Positions 35,295 through 44,357 are shown, numbered from the stretch's first letter. The stretch: 64,000 nt of DNA from Acinetobacter bouvetii DSM 14964 = CIP 107468 (GCF_000368865.1 NZ_KB849727.1:362176-426175), one strand, 5' to 3'. A program made the numbers and translations. Notes: generated by a model not told the origin, from the letters alone.

Positions 35295-35478
35295 ATTGCT
35301 TTTTAATCGCATAAAACCAATAACGTTCACTTTTCAAAATATCAAATAATTCAATTTTCATCAGCTTAAAGTCAAACAGCTGCAGCACTCACATAAAAGT
35401 ATCCAAAAAACTCGATCTGGCATTTTTCATGAAATGCGCGGTACGCCATTTTACGACTTGAGATTTATAAAATGCTGC
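35293..35478 (-). pseudogene. 3' remnant of a probable SAM methyltransferase gene
   Basis: The minus strand carries a 61-codon frame that reads like a protein C-terminus, interrupted once by TGA: first KWRTAHFMKNARSSFLDTFM, then the TGA, then VLQLFDFKLMKIELFDILKS and ERYWFYAIKKQ with a final stop. The last part resembles C-terminal ends of class I methyltransferases (FDILKSERYWFYAI). There is no start and no upstream continuation: the frame begins right at the terminator hairpin of the metalloprotease gene. It looks like an ancestral gene that lost its 5' part when the 35.5-38.2 kb segment arrived or was rearranged. Family assignment is from memory. Confidence 0.5.
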
Positions 35479-35511
35479 TTATTGCAGAAAACAATGTATC
35501 TGCAATAAGCA
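35476..35511 (-). terminator. Hairpin terminator of the M66 protease gene
   Basis: TGCTTATTGCAGA / TCTGCAATAAGCA, perfect 13-base arms with a ten-base loop, and TTTT three bases beyond on the minus strand. It lies 13 bases after the stop codon. Confidence 0.65.
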
Positions 35512-35523
35512 ATTGAATTACGC

Positions 35524-38241
35524 TTATTTAGCAAGCAGCTTCAAATTCTGCGGCTTCAAATACGCTAGAATTAAGCTTTGATTCGCAGTCAAATTTGTCC
35601 ATTTTTGATTGGCATTATTATCACCACACCCATAACGAATCAGTATTTGACGGTTATTCACCAAATGTCCTGTATTTAAGTCCATACATTGCCCATCTTG
35701 GCGAATGGTTCCAGTGCCAGGGTTCATTGTCCAAACTTGAGTGTTCAAATTTGTGCCGCACTTACTCATGATGACCTTGCTGGCTGAACCGCCCGTACTT
35801 GTCAAACACTGATCAATCGCATTTTTATTATGAATACGGCCTAAGCCATCATATATCCACTGTTCTGTACTATCCGCCTTACAACCAGATGCGCCGCTGA
35901 TGTAAAGATCATATTCACCATTGGCCAATGACGCACCTTTCAAGCAATTGCTGCCATTTTTGATCGGCGAGGCATTTTTAAACACATTGTCTTCTGCCAA
36001 ACCCAAAGATGTCTTGAACTTATCAAGTGCTTCTATTGCCTTAGGCTTTTGTGCTTCCAAGTCTTTAGAATATACATTCATCCAACGGTTTAACCGGTAC
36101 ACTTTAGACTGTTGATCTTCAAAACGGCGCAACTCAGCCTGCGCAGCTCCAGACAGCTCATGAGCAAAAGTTTTATACGATTCATACAATGCGAAATTCG
36201 ACGGCGACAAAGCGATAATCGCATTGCTTGATTGATTTACCAGCGCTTGTTCAAGCTCTGGAAGTTCAATCTTGCGTAAAGCGCTATACCCCGCTTCACG
36301 GCCGATTTTCACAGCCGGCTTGATCGTATCTGCATATACAGGAATATCAATTGTAGATAACAGCTTTTCAGCCTCATTGGCTTTTTTACAATACAGGTCT
36401 ACTTTCTGAGGATGGTCAGCCAATGATAAATTGACATGCAGCTTATTCGCATTGCCTTCCGGTTTGTCTGTTATCCAAAGCCTTTGCGGCGCAAGTGCAA
36501 TATTTGTCGATTTACCAGAGTACTGAACATTTAACCAACAAGATGCCTGTCCAATCGATGTATTCGCGCTTGGCAAGTCATAGACATTCCCCCAGTTAGA
36601 ACGTGCAGCTGGATACAATAAGCCAACCTGAGCCACCGGGTCATAGCCGCCAAGAATCGTCAGTACCGGCTGACCAAAAACGCGAGGACGGGGATAATTT
36701 TGATTTGCGCTATACCATACCGGTGACGTGGAGTTTGGCATAACAGGCTGCGCGACTTCCATCTGACGTTTATCTTTATTCCATTTTTTATAGCCTGTAG
36801 GTGATTGTTCATCCCACACATAACGGTCAAAATGAGGCTGGATTTTTAAAAATGTACTGTAGCCCGTGTAATGGGTATATTTGGATATGCTGCTGTCTGT
36901 ATAGCCACCCGACATCGCATCTTTACCGTAAGGGAACAGATTTTTAAAGTTTGGAATGCCATTCGAACCATCCCATTTCCACGTCGCAGTCCAAGATAAA
37001 TTGCCGCGCATTTTGTTGCGGTAGCCGATATACCCCCACCCGCTGTCTGCATGATGCGCTGCCCAAAAATCATTTACTGTAGTTTTATCAATTTCAACAC
37101 GGCCTGGGTAATGCCCTAAACCATAATGGTGGCCAATTTCATGACTAAACTCGTTACCTACAGAATCATACAGGGTCAGCATGCCGTTACCGCCGCTCAG
37201 ACCATGACCTTTCACCCCATTGCTATAAACTCCCTGAGCATGATGCGCGATGACTGATTCAGTCAGCTGCGGCTGGCTCTGATCGCTCATAGATGCACTG
37301 GTCACGCCCCAATTCGCTAAATTAATACCAACACTAAACGTCGATTTCGCTGTATCTCCACGCATATCTCCAGAATAGGCGTCACCCTCTGTACTGCTTG
37401 CACTGCTGTAAATCGTGCCATTTGACACCATAACACGCGGTAAGAAAACATCGTCGTACTTCGCAACAATCATTTGAGCTGCTGGAATAGTCTGGAAATA
37501 ATCTGTCCCTGCTTTCTCAGGCTCCAACAACATATAATGCCCATTCGAAACAGGCGCGGACGTCAACATTCCGATACGGATGTTATTCAGCACCAATTCA
37601 CCTGGGGAAGCAAAATCAATCTTGCTTTCCGCCAGCTCACCTTGCCTGTTTTCTGAATCGATGAATTTAATATGTAAGCCAGGCTGAACTTCGTTCCAAG
37701 CGAGTTTGGTTGACCACGCCCGCTGGCTGTAAACAACAGATGGACGATTTTGAATAATGTTTTGATCTGAAGCCGGAATATCCTCAGGCGGAGATAAATC
37801 AACGGTTCTTAATAAAGTGCCATTACGATAAATTTCAACTTTTAGATTCGTTACAGACTGCAGTGCTTTTACAGGAGTGACTAATAACAGCGCCTCGCGT
37901 TCAGCAGTCAGCCTAGGCATTTTCTTTTTCTCATTGCCATTCGGGTCGACCACATGCCCCTGTCCAAATTGCACCATTGCCTGAAAATCCCCTTCTAAAT
38001 CAGGGCGAATTTCACGCTCTTTATCATCCGCATTAAAGTCATAAAAACCAATACTTGCCGTATCAGCAACATCCTTCTCAGGTTCAGGATAGCTTTCGGT
38101 TCCGTCAGAATTCGATGAATCCCCACTTCCACCCGATGCAGATGCACCGTCGCTTGCCCCACCGCCACCGCATGCACTCAGCATCAGCGCTAAGATACAA
38201 ACACTCAGCTTGCTAGACGTAAAATCAATCACACTTTTCAT
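35524..38241 (-). CDS. M66 (StcE-like) zinc metalloprotease lipoprotein with ricin-type lectin domain
   Basis: 905 residues. The signal peptide ends in lipobox LSAC (Cys24), followed by a Gly/Ser/Asp linker (GGGGASDGASASGGSGDSS), so the protein is lipidated and probably surface-exposed or released. The catalytic motif HEIGHHYGLGH (His367, Glu368, His371, His377) is the extended zinc site of the M66/StcE group, which cleaves mucin-type glycoproteins. The C-terminal 140 residues form a ricin B-type beta-trefoil (CLKGASL, QWIYDGLGRIH, QVWTMNPGTGTIRQDGQCMD, NQKWTNL), likely carbohydrate binding. A role in degrading host or environmental glycoproteins is inferred. It is alone between a promoter region and a terminator, next to a gene remnant. 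Confidence 0.88.
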   Translation of the reverse strand: MKSVIDFTSSKLSVCILALMLSACGGGGASDGASASGGSGDSSNSDGTESYPEPEKDVADTASIGFYDFNADDKEREIRPDLEGDFQAMVQFGQGHVVDPNGNEKKKMPRLTAEREALLLVTPVKALQSVTNLKVEIYRNGTLLRTVDLSPPEDIPASDQNIIQNRPSVVYSQRAWSTKLAWNEVQPGLHIKFIDSENRQGELAESKIDFASPGELVLNNIRIGMLTSAPVSNGHYMLLEPEKAGTDYFQTIPAAQMIVAKYDDVFLPRVMVSNGTIYSSASSTEGDAYSGDMRGDTAKSTFSVGINLANWGVTSASMSDQSQPQLTESVIAHHAQGVYSNGVKGHGLSGGNGMLTLYDSVGNEFSHEIGHHYGLGHYPGRVEIDKTTVNDFWAAHHADSGWGYIGYRNKMRGNLSWTATWKWDGSNGIPNFKNLFPYGKDAMSGGYTDSSISKYTHYTGYSTFLKIQPHFDRYVWDEQSPTGYKKWNKDKRQMEVAQPVMPNSTSPVWYSANQNYPRPRVFGQPVLTILGGYDPVAQVGLLYPAARSNWGNVYDLPSANTSIGQASCWLNVQYSGKSTNIALAPQRLWITDKPEGNANKLHVNLSLADHPQKVDLYCKKANEAEKLLSTIDIPVYADTIKPAVKIGREAGYSALRKIELPELEQALVNQSSNAIIALSPSNFALYESYKTFAHELSGAAQAELRRFEDQQSKVYRLNRWMNVYSKDLEAQKPKAIEALDKFKTSLGLAEDNVFKNASPIKNGSNCLKGASLANGEYDLYISGASGCKADSTEQWIYDGLGRIHNKNAIDQCLTSTGGSASKVIMSKCGTNLNTQVWTMNPGTGTIRQDGQCMDLNTGHLVNNRQILIRYGCGDNNANQKWTNLTANQSLILAYLKPQNLKLLAK

Positions 38242-38670
38242 AATCCCCCCGAATTATCAAGCATTTTCACATTAAAATGTGAGTTAAAATTAACACATAA
38301 AATCAATAATTTATTTGAAAACATATAGTATAAAGATTCAGTATTAATTACAAATGGCGTGATTTGTCACAAAAAGACAATTTAAAAATTTAATCCATAA
38401 AAACGATTATTAATCAAAAAGATTGTGAGACAGAGATCTTCTTTTTTAATCACAATACTGCATAGCGCAGTATTATTTATGCTGATACAGTGTCAAAAAA
38501 AGTCATTATTTTTTTAACACAGCTCTTTATTTTTATAAAAACTTAACAAGCCATTTTCGGCGGGCTACGATTCTTTTGAGTTTTTTTAATCCGCCCAAAA
38601 TACCCATAAAAAAATTATGGTATTCTCTGTTCAGAACTGAGAAACATTGAAAATAAAACAGGTGCATCTG
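38242..38670. other. AT-rich intergenic region upstream of the M66 gene
   Basis: No gene seen in about 430 bases. It contains a hairpin AATACTGC / GCAGTATT (38454-38474), runs of A and T, and the divergent promoters of the protease gene and the 38671 gene, which I cannot pin down. Confidence 0.6.
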
Positions 38671-39111
38671 ATGATTAATAAATTTCTGCCAACACTTGAA
38701 AAATTTCAGCCTGCTGAACAGCAATATATTGAATACTTCACCGCAAAAGGCGAAAAGGATATTTTGGGTAAAGTTATTTCCAATATGAAAGGCACAGCAG
38801 AAATTCAAGCTTCGCAAGGTGTAGATGCCTGGCTGAGCTATGGCGTGTATTTACCCGCTATCGAGCGCATATTCGCGCTGCATCAAGGGGAAACTGAAGA
38901 AGGCTTCTATGCGCGCACGCAATATCCGGAAATAGTGATTAATGCTTATACTATTCCAGATCACCATATTGCAACTCTGATTGCTGCAGATAAATACAGC
39001 CGCCTGCATCAGCAGAGTACTCCTGTGAATACGTCCATCTGGCCTTTAAATGATGAAGGGCTGGCTATTGACCTGCAGGATTTTCCGCACCGGCTGAAAG
39101 CTAAAATTTAA
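38671..39111 (+). CDS. Hypothetical protein, 146 aa
   Basis: No family recognised. The start is the ATG at 38671 with AGGTG about seven bases upstream; the frame stays open eight codons further to a TTG. The soluble protein begins MINKFLPTLEKFQPAEQQYI, then KGEKDILGKVISNMKGTAEI, and has aromatic- and histidine-containing segments (AYTIPDHHIATLIAADKYS). No signal peptide or membrane helix. It is closed by a terminator at 39130, so it is a single-gene unit divergent from the M66 protease. Function unknown. Confidence 0.75.
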   Translation: MINKFLPTLEKFQPAEQQYIEYFTAKGEKDILGKVISNMKGTAEIQASQGVDAWLSYGVYLPAIERIFALHQGETEEGFYARTQYPEIVINAYTIPDHHIATLIAADKYSRLHQQSTPVNTSIWPLNDEGLAIDLQDFPHRLKAKI

Positions 39112-39129
39112 TACTGGAATAGCTGTAAA

Positions 39130-39167
39130 AAAGGCGCTAAAAAGAACACGATCTTTTCAGCGCCTTT
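39130..39167. terminator. Terminator between the 38671 gene and the histidine phosphatase
   Basis: AAAGGCGCT / AGCGCCTTT with an inner AAAAGA / TCTTTT pairing. Confidence 0.7.
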
Positions 39168-39177
39168 GAGATATGGA

Positions 39178-39915
39178 CTATATTTCCAGTTTTTGGAAGT
39201 CCTTAATATTCAGTTCATTAACTTCACCGCGCCACACCCATTTCAGCTTGGATTCCAGGAAAACATCCCCTTCAAACCAGACAAATAAGCCTTCCATCAT
39301 TTTTGGCCAGTCATCTCTCGTCACAATATGCTTGCCTGAAATGACCGCTAAGATCGCAGCTAAAATAGTATCATGGCTTACAGCAAGGCTTAATCCATAT
39401 GGATTCGTTGGGTGAGTGTTATAAATCAGCTCCAGCACATCAACCACGCCGCTAATCGGATGTTTCATGCCCGGCAATGCATTGTTTACAAAACTGTTGA
39501 TAAAACCCAAAGCACCCTGTTTTTGAAAGTATGGGCCAGCCTGCTTAATATCCAGCACAAAACTGCCGGGTTCAACCAGCAGCCCCTGCTCAATAATTTC
39601 AATATGATGGGTATTGGGTTCTACCGTTTGCACATCCGCGCCTTGGATCATTAACGCAGCCGTATCTACACAGCGCTGTATCGGGCTGGAAATGCAATGC
39701 TGAATCACACGGTCTGTATTATCAATTAAATAAGAACCCCATGCTTGAGCCAAATCACGCCCTTGATTCGTCAGCTGCAAATCATAGCCCGCAAGCCCTT
39801 GCCCTGTTACCACTTCACGAATCGAATGCCGCGTGAACAAAGTGACAGGTGTTTTTGCGTCCGGCAATAAGTCTATTGCTTTGAACATACTGGGCGGGAG
39901 CAAATCTAAGGGCAT
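39178..39915 (-). CDS. Histidine phosphatase superfamily protein
   Basis: 245 residues. The N-terminal catalytic motif appears as LFTRHSIREVV (RHS in place of the common RHG), followed by the phosphate-binding arginine in SSPIQRCVDTAALM and the second catalytic histidine in LAVSHDTILAAIL. This is the branch-2 acid-phosphatase-like pattern without a signal peptide, so probably cytoplasmic. Substrate unknown. The frame has an ATG at 39915 and a possible later start at MFKAIDL. It is upstream of nothing on its strand but shares the region with cysQ behind it. Confidence 0.82.
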   Translation of the reverse strand: MPLDLLPPSMFKAIDLLPDAKTPVTLFTRHSIREVVTGQGLAGYDLQLTNQGRDLAQAWGSYLIDNTDRVIQHCISSPIQRCVDTAALMIQGADVQTVEPNTHHIEIIEQGLLVEPGSFVLDIKQAGPYFQKQGALGFINSFVNNALPGMKHPISGVVDVLELIYNTHPTNPYGLSLAVSHDTILAAILAVISGKHIVTRDDWPKMMEGLFVWFEGDVFLESKLKWVWRGEVNELNIKDFQKLEI

Positions 39916-39967
39916 AATTCATTAAACTCAATAATTCAAAACCACTATAGCATGAACAGTTTTTTGC

Positions 39968-40819
39968 TCAATGGCGTTTCTGCATCAATGCCAGCGCCTG
40001 TAGCGCAATATTTTTCATCTCTTGATTTTTAAATGCCATAAACCCCCCATTCAGCAATGTATCACGCTGATTATATGTAAAGGGGCGCCCCTCAAAATCA
40101 ACCAGCCCGCCGCCAATGCGTTCGATCAGGCATTGCCCTGCACTGGTATCCCACTCGCAGGTTGGATGAAAGCGCGGATAAATATCCACCCGGTCTTCCA
40201 GCATCATGCAAAACTTATAGGCGCTGCCTGCCTTAAAGACACTGAATTCCGTTAAGGTTGATAAATATTCCAAATATTCAGCATATTTCGGCTTATTTTG
40301 ACTGCTTTGGCTTAATCCGATCTGCACATTATTTTCATGATCTGCTGCGTAATAGATAGACCATTGCGCTGTCTTATAATTCAGCTTGAGCGGCATACCT
40401 TGTTCAGGGCAAAAATATATTGTCTGTTCGCCCGGTATCGCCAGTACAGCAAATACTGTTGCCGCGCCATCGACCAAGCTTAAATTGATGGTAAATTCAG
40501 GCCGCTTGTGCAAAAACTCCTTGGTGCCATCCAAAGGATCCAGCAGCCAAAATTTTTGCCACTTTTCACGCGCGCCTTTTTCACCCTCTTCCGACAGCAG
40601 CGGCAAGTCAGAAATTTTGGCCAGTTCACGTGTAATATAACTATTAGCACGGTAATCCGCCTGCGTGACAGGTGAATGATCCTCTTTTTCTTCCACATCA
40701 AATGCATCACCCGAACAATATCGCTGATATTCTTCTCGCAAAATTTCACAGGCCTGTGTCACAATGGGCACCAGCTGTAAAATCATCGGATCTTGCGGCG
40801 ACGCTGCAGTTTTAAACAT
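39968..40819 (-). CDS. cysQ: 3'(2'),5'-bisphosphate nucleotidase CysQ
   Basis: Inositol-monophosphatase superfamily enzyme that removes the 3' phosphate of PAP, a by-product of sulfate assimilation. 283 residues (E. coli CysQ 246, so about 35 longer). Metal-binding motifs are present: LLSEEGEKG, WLLDPLDGTKEFLHKRPEF and the C-terminal CEWDTSAGQCLIERIGGGLV. FTINLSLVDG matches the CysQ branch. It is divergent from yrfG, whose ATG lies 14 bases from this one, so their promoters overlap the coding starts. Confidence 0.92.
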   Translation of the reverse strand: MFKTAASPQDPMILQLVPIVTQACEILREEYQRYCSGDAFDVEEKEDHSPVTQADYRANSYITRELAKISDLPLLSEEGEKGAREKWQKFWLLDPLDGTKEFLHKRPEFTINLSLVDGAATVFAVLAIPGEQTIYFCPEQGMPLKLNYKTAQWSIYYAADHENNVQIGLSQSSQNKPKYAEYLEYLSTLTEFSVFKAGSAYKFCMMLEDRVDIYPRFHPTCEWDTSAGQCLIERIGGGLVDFEGRPFTYNQRDTLLNGGFMAFKNQEMKNIALQALALMQKRH

Positions 40820-40832
40820 AGAAAGCCTTTAT

Positions 40833-41519
40833 ATGCCAAATTATTCAGAAAAACCCGTCATCATCTTTGATATGGACGGCACACTGCTTGATCTTGCCTA
40901 TGATGATTTCATTTGGAATCATTTACTTCCAATCCGCTATGCGGAAACACATCATTGCTCGTTAGAACACAGCAGGCACACCCTGTCCGAATTCTACCAA
41001 GAGCATAATCATACCTTAAATTGGTACTCTTCACGCTTTTGGACAGCTAAAGTCGGCGTAGATGTATTGGCGATGCAAATCGAACATAAAGCGCGCGTCG
41101 CATTGCGCGAAGGCTGTCTTGAGTTACTGGCGTATTTAAAAAATAATGGCTATCCAATATGGCTGGCGACCAATGCAGATGAAGCTGGACTTGCATTCAA
41201 GCTTGAAAAAACAGGCATTGGCAAATATTTTGACGTCATGGTCAGCAGTGAAACCTTGGGACATGCCAAAGAATTCCAGCCCTTCTGGGAAAAACTGCAG
41301 GCCACCCATCCGTTCAATGCATCCTTCTGCTACTTTATTGACGATACCGAGAAAGTGCTGCATGGCGCAAAAAACTTCGGCATTGAAAATCTCTACAGCA
41401 TTGCACAGCCATCTTCCGCCAATGCGCCAAGAAGCTCTTGCAATTACCCAATGCTGGACGCATTAACAGACTTAATCCCTATTTTAGAAAGCGCCGAGGA
41501 ACAAAAGAAATATGCGTAA
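40833..41519 (+). CDS. yrfG: HAD-family GMP/IMP nucleotidase YrfG-like
   Basis: 228 residues (E. coli YrfG 222). HAD motifs: the nucleophile aspartate in VIIFDMDGTLLDLAYDDF, motif II threonine in IWLATNADEAGL, motif III lysine in GHAKEFQPFWEKLQ and the acidic FIDDTEKVL. In E. coli yrfG precedes hslR; here the last eight bases overlap the hslR start, so the same pairing is kept. I chose the ATG at 40833; the frame is open 23 codons further, into cysQ. Confidence 0.9.
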   Translation: MPNYSEKPVIIFDMDGTLLDLAYDDFIWNHLLPIRYAETHHCSLEHSRHTLSEFYQEHNHTLNWYSSRFWTAKVGVDVLAMQIEHKARVALREGCLELLAYLKNNGYPIWLATNADEAGLAFKLEKTGIGKYFDVMVSSETLGHAKEFQPFWEKLQATHPFNASFCYFIDDTEKVLHGAKNFGIENLYSIAQPSSANAPRSSCNYPMLDALTDLIPILESAEEQKKYA

Positions 41520-41955
41520 ATCAAATCTGGCCGAAGATGCGGTTGGAATGCGTATAGACAAATGGCTATGGGCTGCGCGTTTTTTCAAGACCCGCTCCAT
41601 TGCTAAAAATGCCATTGAAGGCGGTAAAGTCCATCATAATGGCGAGCGGGTGAAAGTTTCGCGTGAAGTCCGCGTCGGCATGGAGCTGACGATTGTGCAA
41701 GGCATTGAGAAAAAATCGGTCGTGGTTAAGGCGCTTTCCGATGTGCGCGGGCCGGCTCCCGCGGCACAGCTCCTATACGATGAAACAGAAGCCAGCATCA
41801 GCAAAAGAGAGTTGCTTGCATCACAGCGAAAGCTGCATAATCTGGCACGTCCAGATCATCGCCCAAGCAAAAAAGACCGGCGTGATATTGGCAAGTTTAA
41901 AAGAGAAAATGATCAGCAGTTTGACCAAAATTGGTCTTATAATGATGATGAATAA
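41512..41955 (+). CDS. hslR: Heat shock protein 15 homologue (S4-domain RNA-binding protein HslR)
   Basis: 147 residues (E. coli 133). The S4 RNA-binding domain opens with MRIDKWLWAARFFKTRSIAK and continues NAIEGGKVHHNGERVKVSRE; the C-terminal part is a basic helical tail with RPSKKDRRDIGKFKRE. Hsp15 rescues stalled 50S subunits carrying nascent chains. Overlap with yrfG by eight bases indicates coupled translation. A hairpin plus TTTTT follows at 41962, before the recA promoter. Confidence 0.92.
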   Translation: MRKSNLAEDAVGMRIDKWLWAARFFKTRSIAKNAIEGGKVHHNGERVKVSREVRVGMELTIVQGIEKKSVVVKALSDVRGPAPAAQLLYDETEASISKRELLASQRKLHNLARPDHRPSKKDRRDIGKFKRENDQQFDQNWSYNDDE

Positions 41956-41961
41956 AGAGCG

Positions 41962-41991
41962 TCACAATATGTCGCATGTGTTGTGATTTTT
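41962..41991 (+). terminator. Probable terminator of yrfG-hslR
   Basis: TCACAATATG, TCG loop, CATGTGTTGTGA with a bulge, then TTTTT. It overlaps the -35 of the recA promoter candidate. Confidence 0.5.
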
Positions 41992-42009
41992 ACTGTACAT
42001 AAGGATAAT
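41981..42009 (+). promoter_or_regulatory. Candidate sigma-70 promoter of recA
   Basis: TTGTGA (41981-41986), 17-base spacer, GATAAT (42004-42009). Transcription would start near 42016, giving an 80-base leader. Confidence 0.5.
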
Positions 42010-42012
42010 TTC

Positions 42013-42078
42013 TGTCACTATAGCCCTGTGGAAAAAGTTTTAAGCACATACATCCACTTGAGTATATAGTTTGTGACA
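42013..42078 (+). promoter_or_regulatory. Structured 5' leader of recA
   Basis: TGTCACTATA (42013-42022) can pair with TATA...GTGACA (42065-42078) with a four-base bulge, closing a loop of about 42 bases just before the recA ribosome site region. No LexA-type box is seen, as expected in Acinetobacter. Confidence 0.45.
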
Positions 42079-42096
42079 TCGTATTGAGGTTGTAAG

Positions 42097-43140
42097 ATGG
42101 ATGATAATAAAAGCAAGGCGCTGAATGCGGCTCTCAGCCAAATTGAAAAGCAATTCGGCAAGAACACGGTAATGCGTCTTGGTGACAATACTGTTCAGGC
42201 TGTTGAAGCAGTATCAACTGGCTCGTTAACTCTAGATATCGCGCTAGGCATTGGCGGCTTACCTAAAGGCCGTATTGTTGAAATTTATGGCCCTGAATCT
42301 TCAGGTAAAACCACTATGACACTGCAAGCCATTGCGCAATGTCAGAAAACTGGCGGAACTTGCGCATTCATCGATGCCGAACATGCGCTTGATCCTCAAT
42401 ATGCCCGCAAACTGGGTGTAGATATTGACAATCTTTTAGTTTCTCAGCCAGATAACGGCGAGCAAGCTTTAGAAATTGCCGACATGCTGGTTCGCTCTGG
42501 CGCAATCGACATGATCGTAGTCGACTCCGTAGCGGCATTAACGCCGCGCGCTGAAATTGAAGGCGAAATGGGTGATTCACACATGGGCCTGCAAGCGCGC
42601 TTAATGAGCCAAGCGCTACGTAAAATCACAGGTAATGCAAAGCGTTCAAACTGCATGGTGATTTTCATTAACCAAATCCGTATGAAGATTGGCGTGATGT
42701 TCGGCAGCCCTGAAACAACAACTGGCGGTAACGCGCTGAAATTCTATGCATCTGTACGCTTAGACATCCGCCGTATTGGCCAGGTAAAAGAAGGCGACGA
42801 AATCATTGGTTCAGAAACCAAAGTCAAAGTCGTTAAAAATAAAATGGCGCCCCCATTCCGCGAAGCCATCTTCCAAATCCTTTACGGCAAAGGCGTAAAC
42901 CATTTGGGCGAATTGATTGACCTCGCTGTACAGCAAGAAATCGTGCAAAAAGCTGGTGCATGGTATTCATACCAAGGCGATAAAATTGGCCAAGGTAAAA
43001 ACAATACAATCCGCCATTTAGAAGAGCATCCTGAACTTGCGCAAATCATTGAAAAAATGATTCGTGAGCAGCTTTTGACTACAGGCAATGTGCCAGTAGA
43101 AGATAAAGATGAAGTCGAGCCTGATTTTCTAGATGCTTAA
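42097..43140 (+). CDS. recA: Recombinase RecA
   Basis: ATP-dependent strand-exchange protein and DNA damage co-regulator. 347 residues (E. coli 353). Walker [10 protein letters not shown] at about 67-75, Walker B-type [10 protein letters not shown], loop L1 [20 protein letters not shown], loop L2 [20 protein letters not shown], and an acidic C-terminal tail ([11 protein letters not shown]). The start follows GAGGTTGTAAG. A strong terminator lies between recA and recX, so recX expression depends on read-through or its own signal. Confidence 0.98.
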   Translation: MDDNKSKALNAALSQIEKQFGKNTVMRLGDNTVQAVEAVSTGSLTLDIALGIGGLPKGRIVEIYGPESSGKTTMTLQAIAQCQKTGGTCAFIDAEHALDPQYARKLGVDIDNLLVSQPDNGEQALEIADMLVRSGAIDMIVVDSVAALTPRAEIEGEMGDSHMGLQARLMSQALRKITGNAKRSNCMVIFINQIRMKIGVMFGSPETTTGGNALKFYASVRLDIRRIGQVKEGDEIIGSETKVKVVKNKMAPPFREAIFQILYGKGVNHLGELIDLAVQQEIVQKAGAWYSYQGDKIGQGKNNTIRHLEEHPELAQIIEKMIREQLLTTGNVPVEDKDEVEPDFLDA

Positions 43141-43212
43141 GCTTTTTAGCTTAACGCAAGAATACTTAAACTTGAAAAGCTGACCGTATTGCCTTTTCAG
43201 GTTAAACTGGTA

Positions 43213-43234
43213 AACGCCCTTCGGGGCGTTTTTC
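43213..43234 (+). terminator. Intrinsic terminator of recA
   Basis: AACGCCC, TTCG tetraloop, GGGCGTTTTT. It lies 20 bases before the recX ATG. Confidence 0.92.
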
Positions 43235-43253
43235 TATCTAAGCATATACCGCA

Positions 43254-43862
43254 ATGAATGATTCAAAATTTCCTAAACTACTCGATTATCAAGCGCTGAA
43301 ACAGCAATTCGGCGATGATGGCAGCCAGCCTGCCGTCAGCAGCGCAGCAGAAAATTCAGCCGCTGATCATGCCTTAAGTTTCGAAGCAAAAGAAGCTGAG
43401 AAAAAACCGGGCCTGCAAGGCTCCCGTTTGCGTTCTTACGCATTTGCCGTCCTGACCCGCAAGGAATACTCCAAAGCTGAGTTGATTGAAAAACTGGCCT
43501 TATATGCAGAATCGCGAGATGAAGTGACAACACTCGTGGATGAGCTTTCGCGTGAAAACTATCAAAGTGACCAGCGTGTCGCAGAAATCATGCTGTCCAG
43601 CCAGAAGCGTAAAGGCAAAGGCCCGAATCAAATTAAAATGAAGCTGAAAAATAAAAAAATTGATACTGCCCTAATTGCGGAAGAACTCAAAGAAACCGAT
43701 TGGGTTCAGCAGGCTTACGAACTGAAAGTCAGAAAGTATGGAACTGAAGTCACAAAAGATCCTAAAATCAAAGCCAAGCAGATTCGTTTTTTAATGTATC
43801 GAGGATTTGAAATGGATGCGATTATGAAAGCGATTTCACGCAAAGAAGATGATTTTCAATAA
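43254..43862 (+). CDS. recX: RecA modulator RecX
   Basis: RecX binds RecA filaments and limits recombinase activity. 202 residues, longer than the common 150-165 because about 55 residues, rich in Ala, Glu and Ser, precede the conserved core. The core begins LRSYAFAVLTRKEYSKAELI and shows the helical-repeat pattern KLALYAESRDEVTTLVDELS, YQSDQRVAEIMLSSQKRKG and GPNQIKMKLKNKKID. The ATG at 43254 lies closely after the recA terminator with no evident ribosome site (GCATATACCGCA), which suggests low translation. Confidence 0.9.
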   Translation: MNDSKFPKLLDYQALKQQFGDDGSQPAVSSAAENSAADHALSFEAKEAEKKPGLQGSRLRSYAFAVLTRKEYSKAELIEKLALYAESRDEVTTLVDELSRENYQSDQRVAEIMLSSQKRKGKGPNQIKMKLKNKKIDTALIAEELKETDWVQQAYELKVRKYGTEVTKDPKIKAKQIRFLMYRGFEMDAIMKAISRKEDDFQ

Positions 43863-43964
43863 AGCTAGGAAAAAACCAACACTGAAAGCAGCTTAGGCAA
43901 ATAAAAAATTGAAGAAAAACTAATGGATATAAAAGCAGAGAAAAATCGAATTATTATATAACTG

Positions 43965-44077
<113 letters not shown>

Positions 44078-44089
44078 TTGCAAGAACAG

Positions 44090-44117
44090 AGTATAGAGAT
44101 TTTTAATGAACTTGCAA
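44090..44117 (-). promoter_or_regulatory. Sigma-70 promoter of ffs
   Basis: Read on the minus strand: TTGCAA (44117-44112), 16-base spacer, TATACT (44095-44090). It is followed by about a dozen bases to the mature 5' end. Confidence 0.6.
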
Positions 44118-44357
44118 GGCAAATTGCTGAATTTCACTAAGCCACTCATTCGTTTGATTATTTATACAGCAGATTGCCAGTTTTTGATGCAAAAACACCC
44201 TAAAACATCAGGTAAGGATTTACTTTAAAACACAACAAGTTTGCAAAAGATTATTGCTTTTCAGACCTTTGACGTTTTTAATGTGCTTATCTCATTCAGA
44301 CAAAGATGAATTTTTCTTGCGAGAAATAAGACATCTGCAAAACAATACGGAAATTTT

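Noticed and set aside
35921..36115. Plus-strand frame inside the M66 protease gene
   Set aside because: Antisense to the ricin-lectin region, whose QxW repeats read cleanly on the minus strand.
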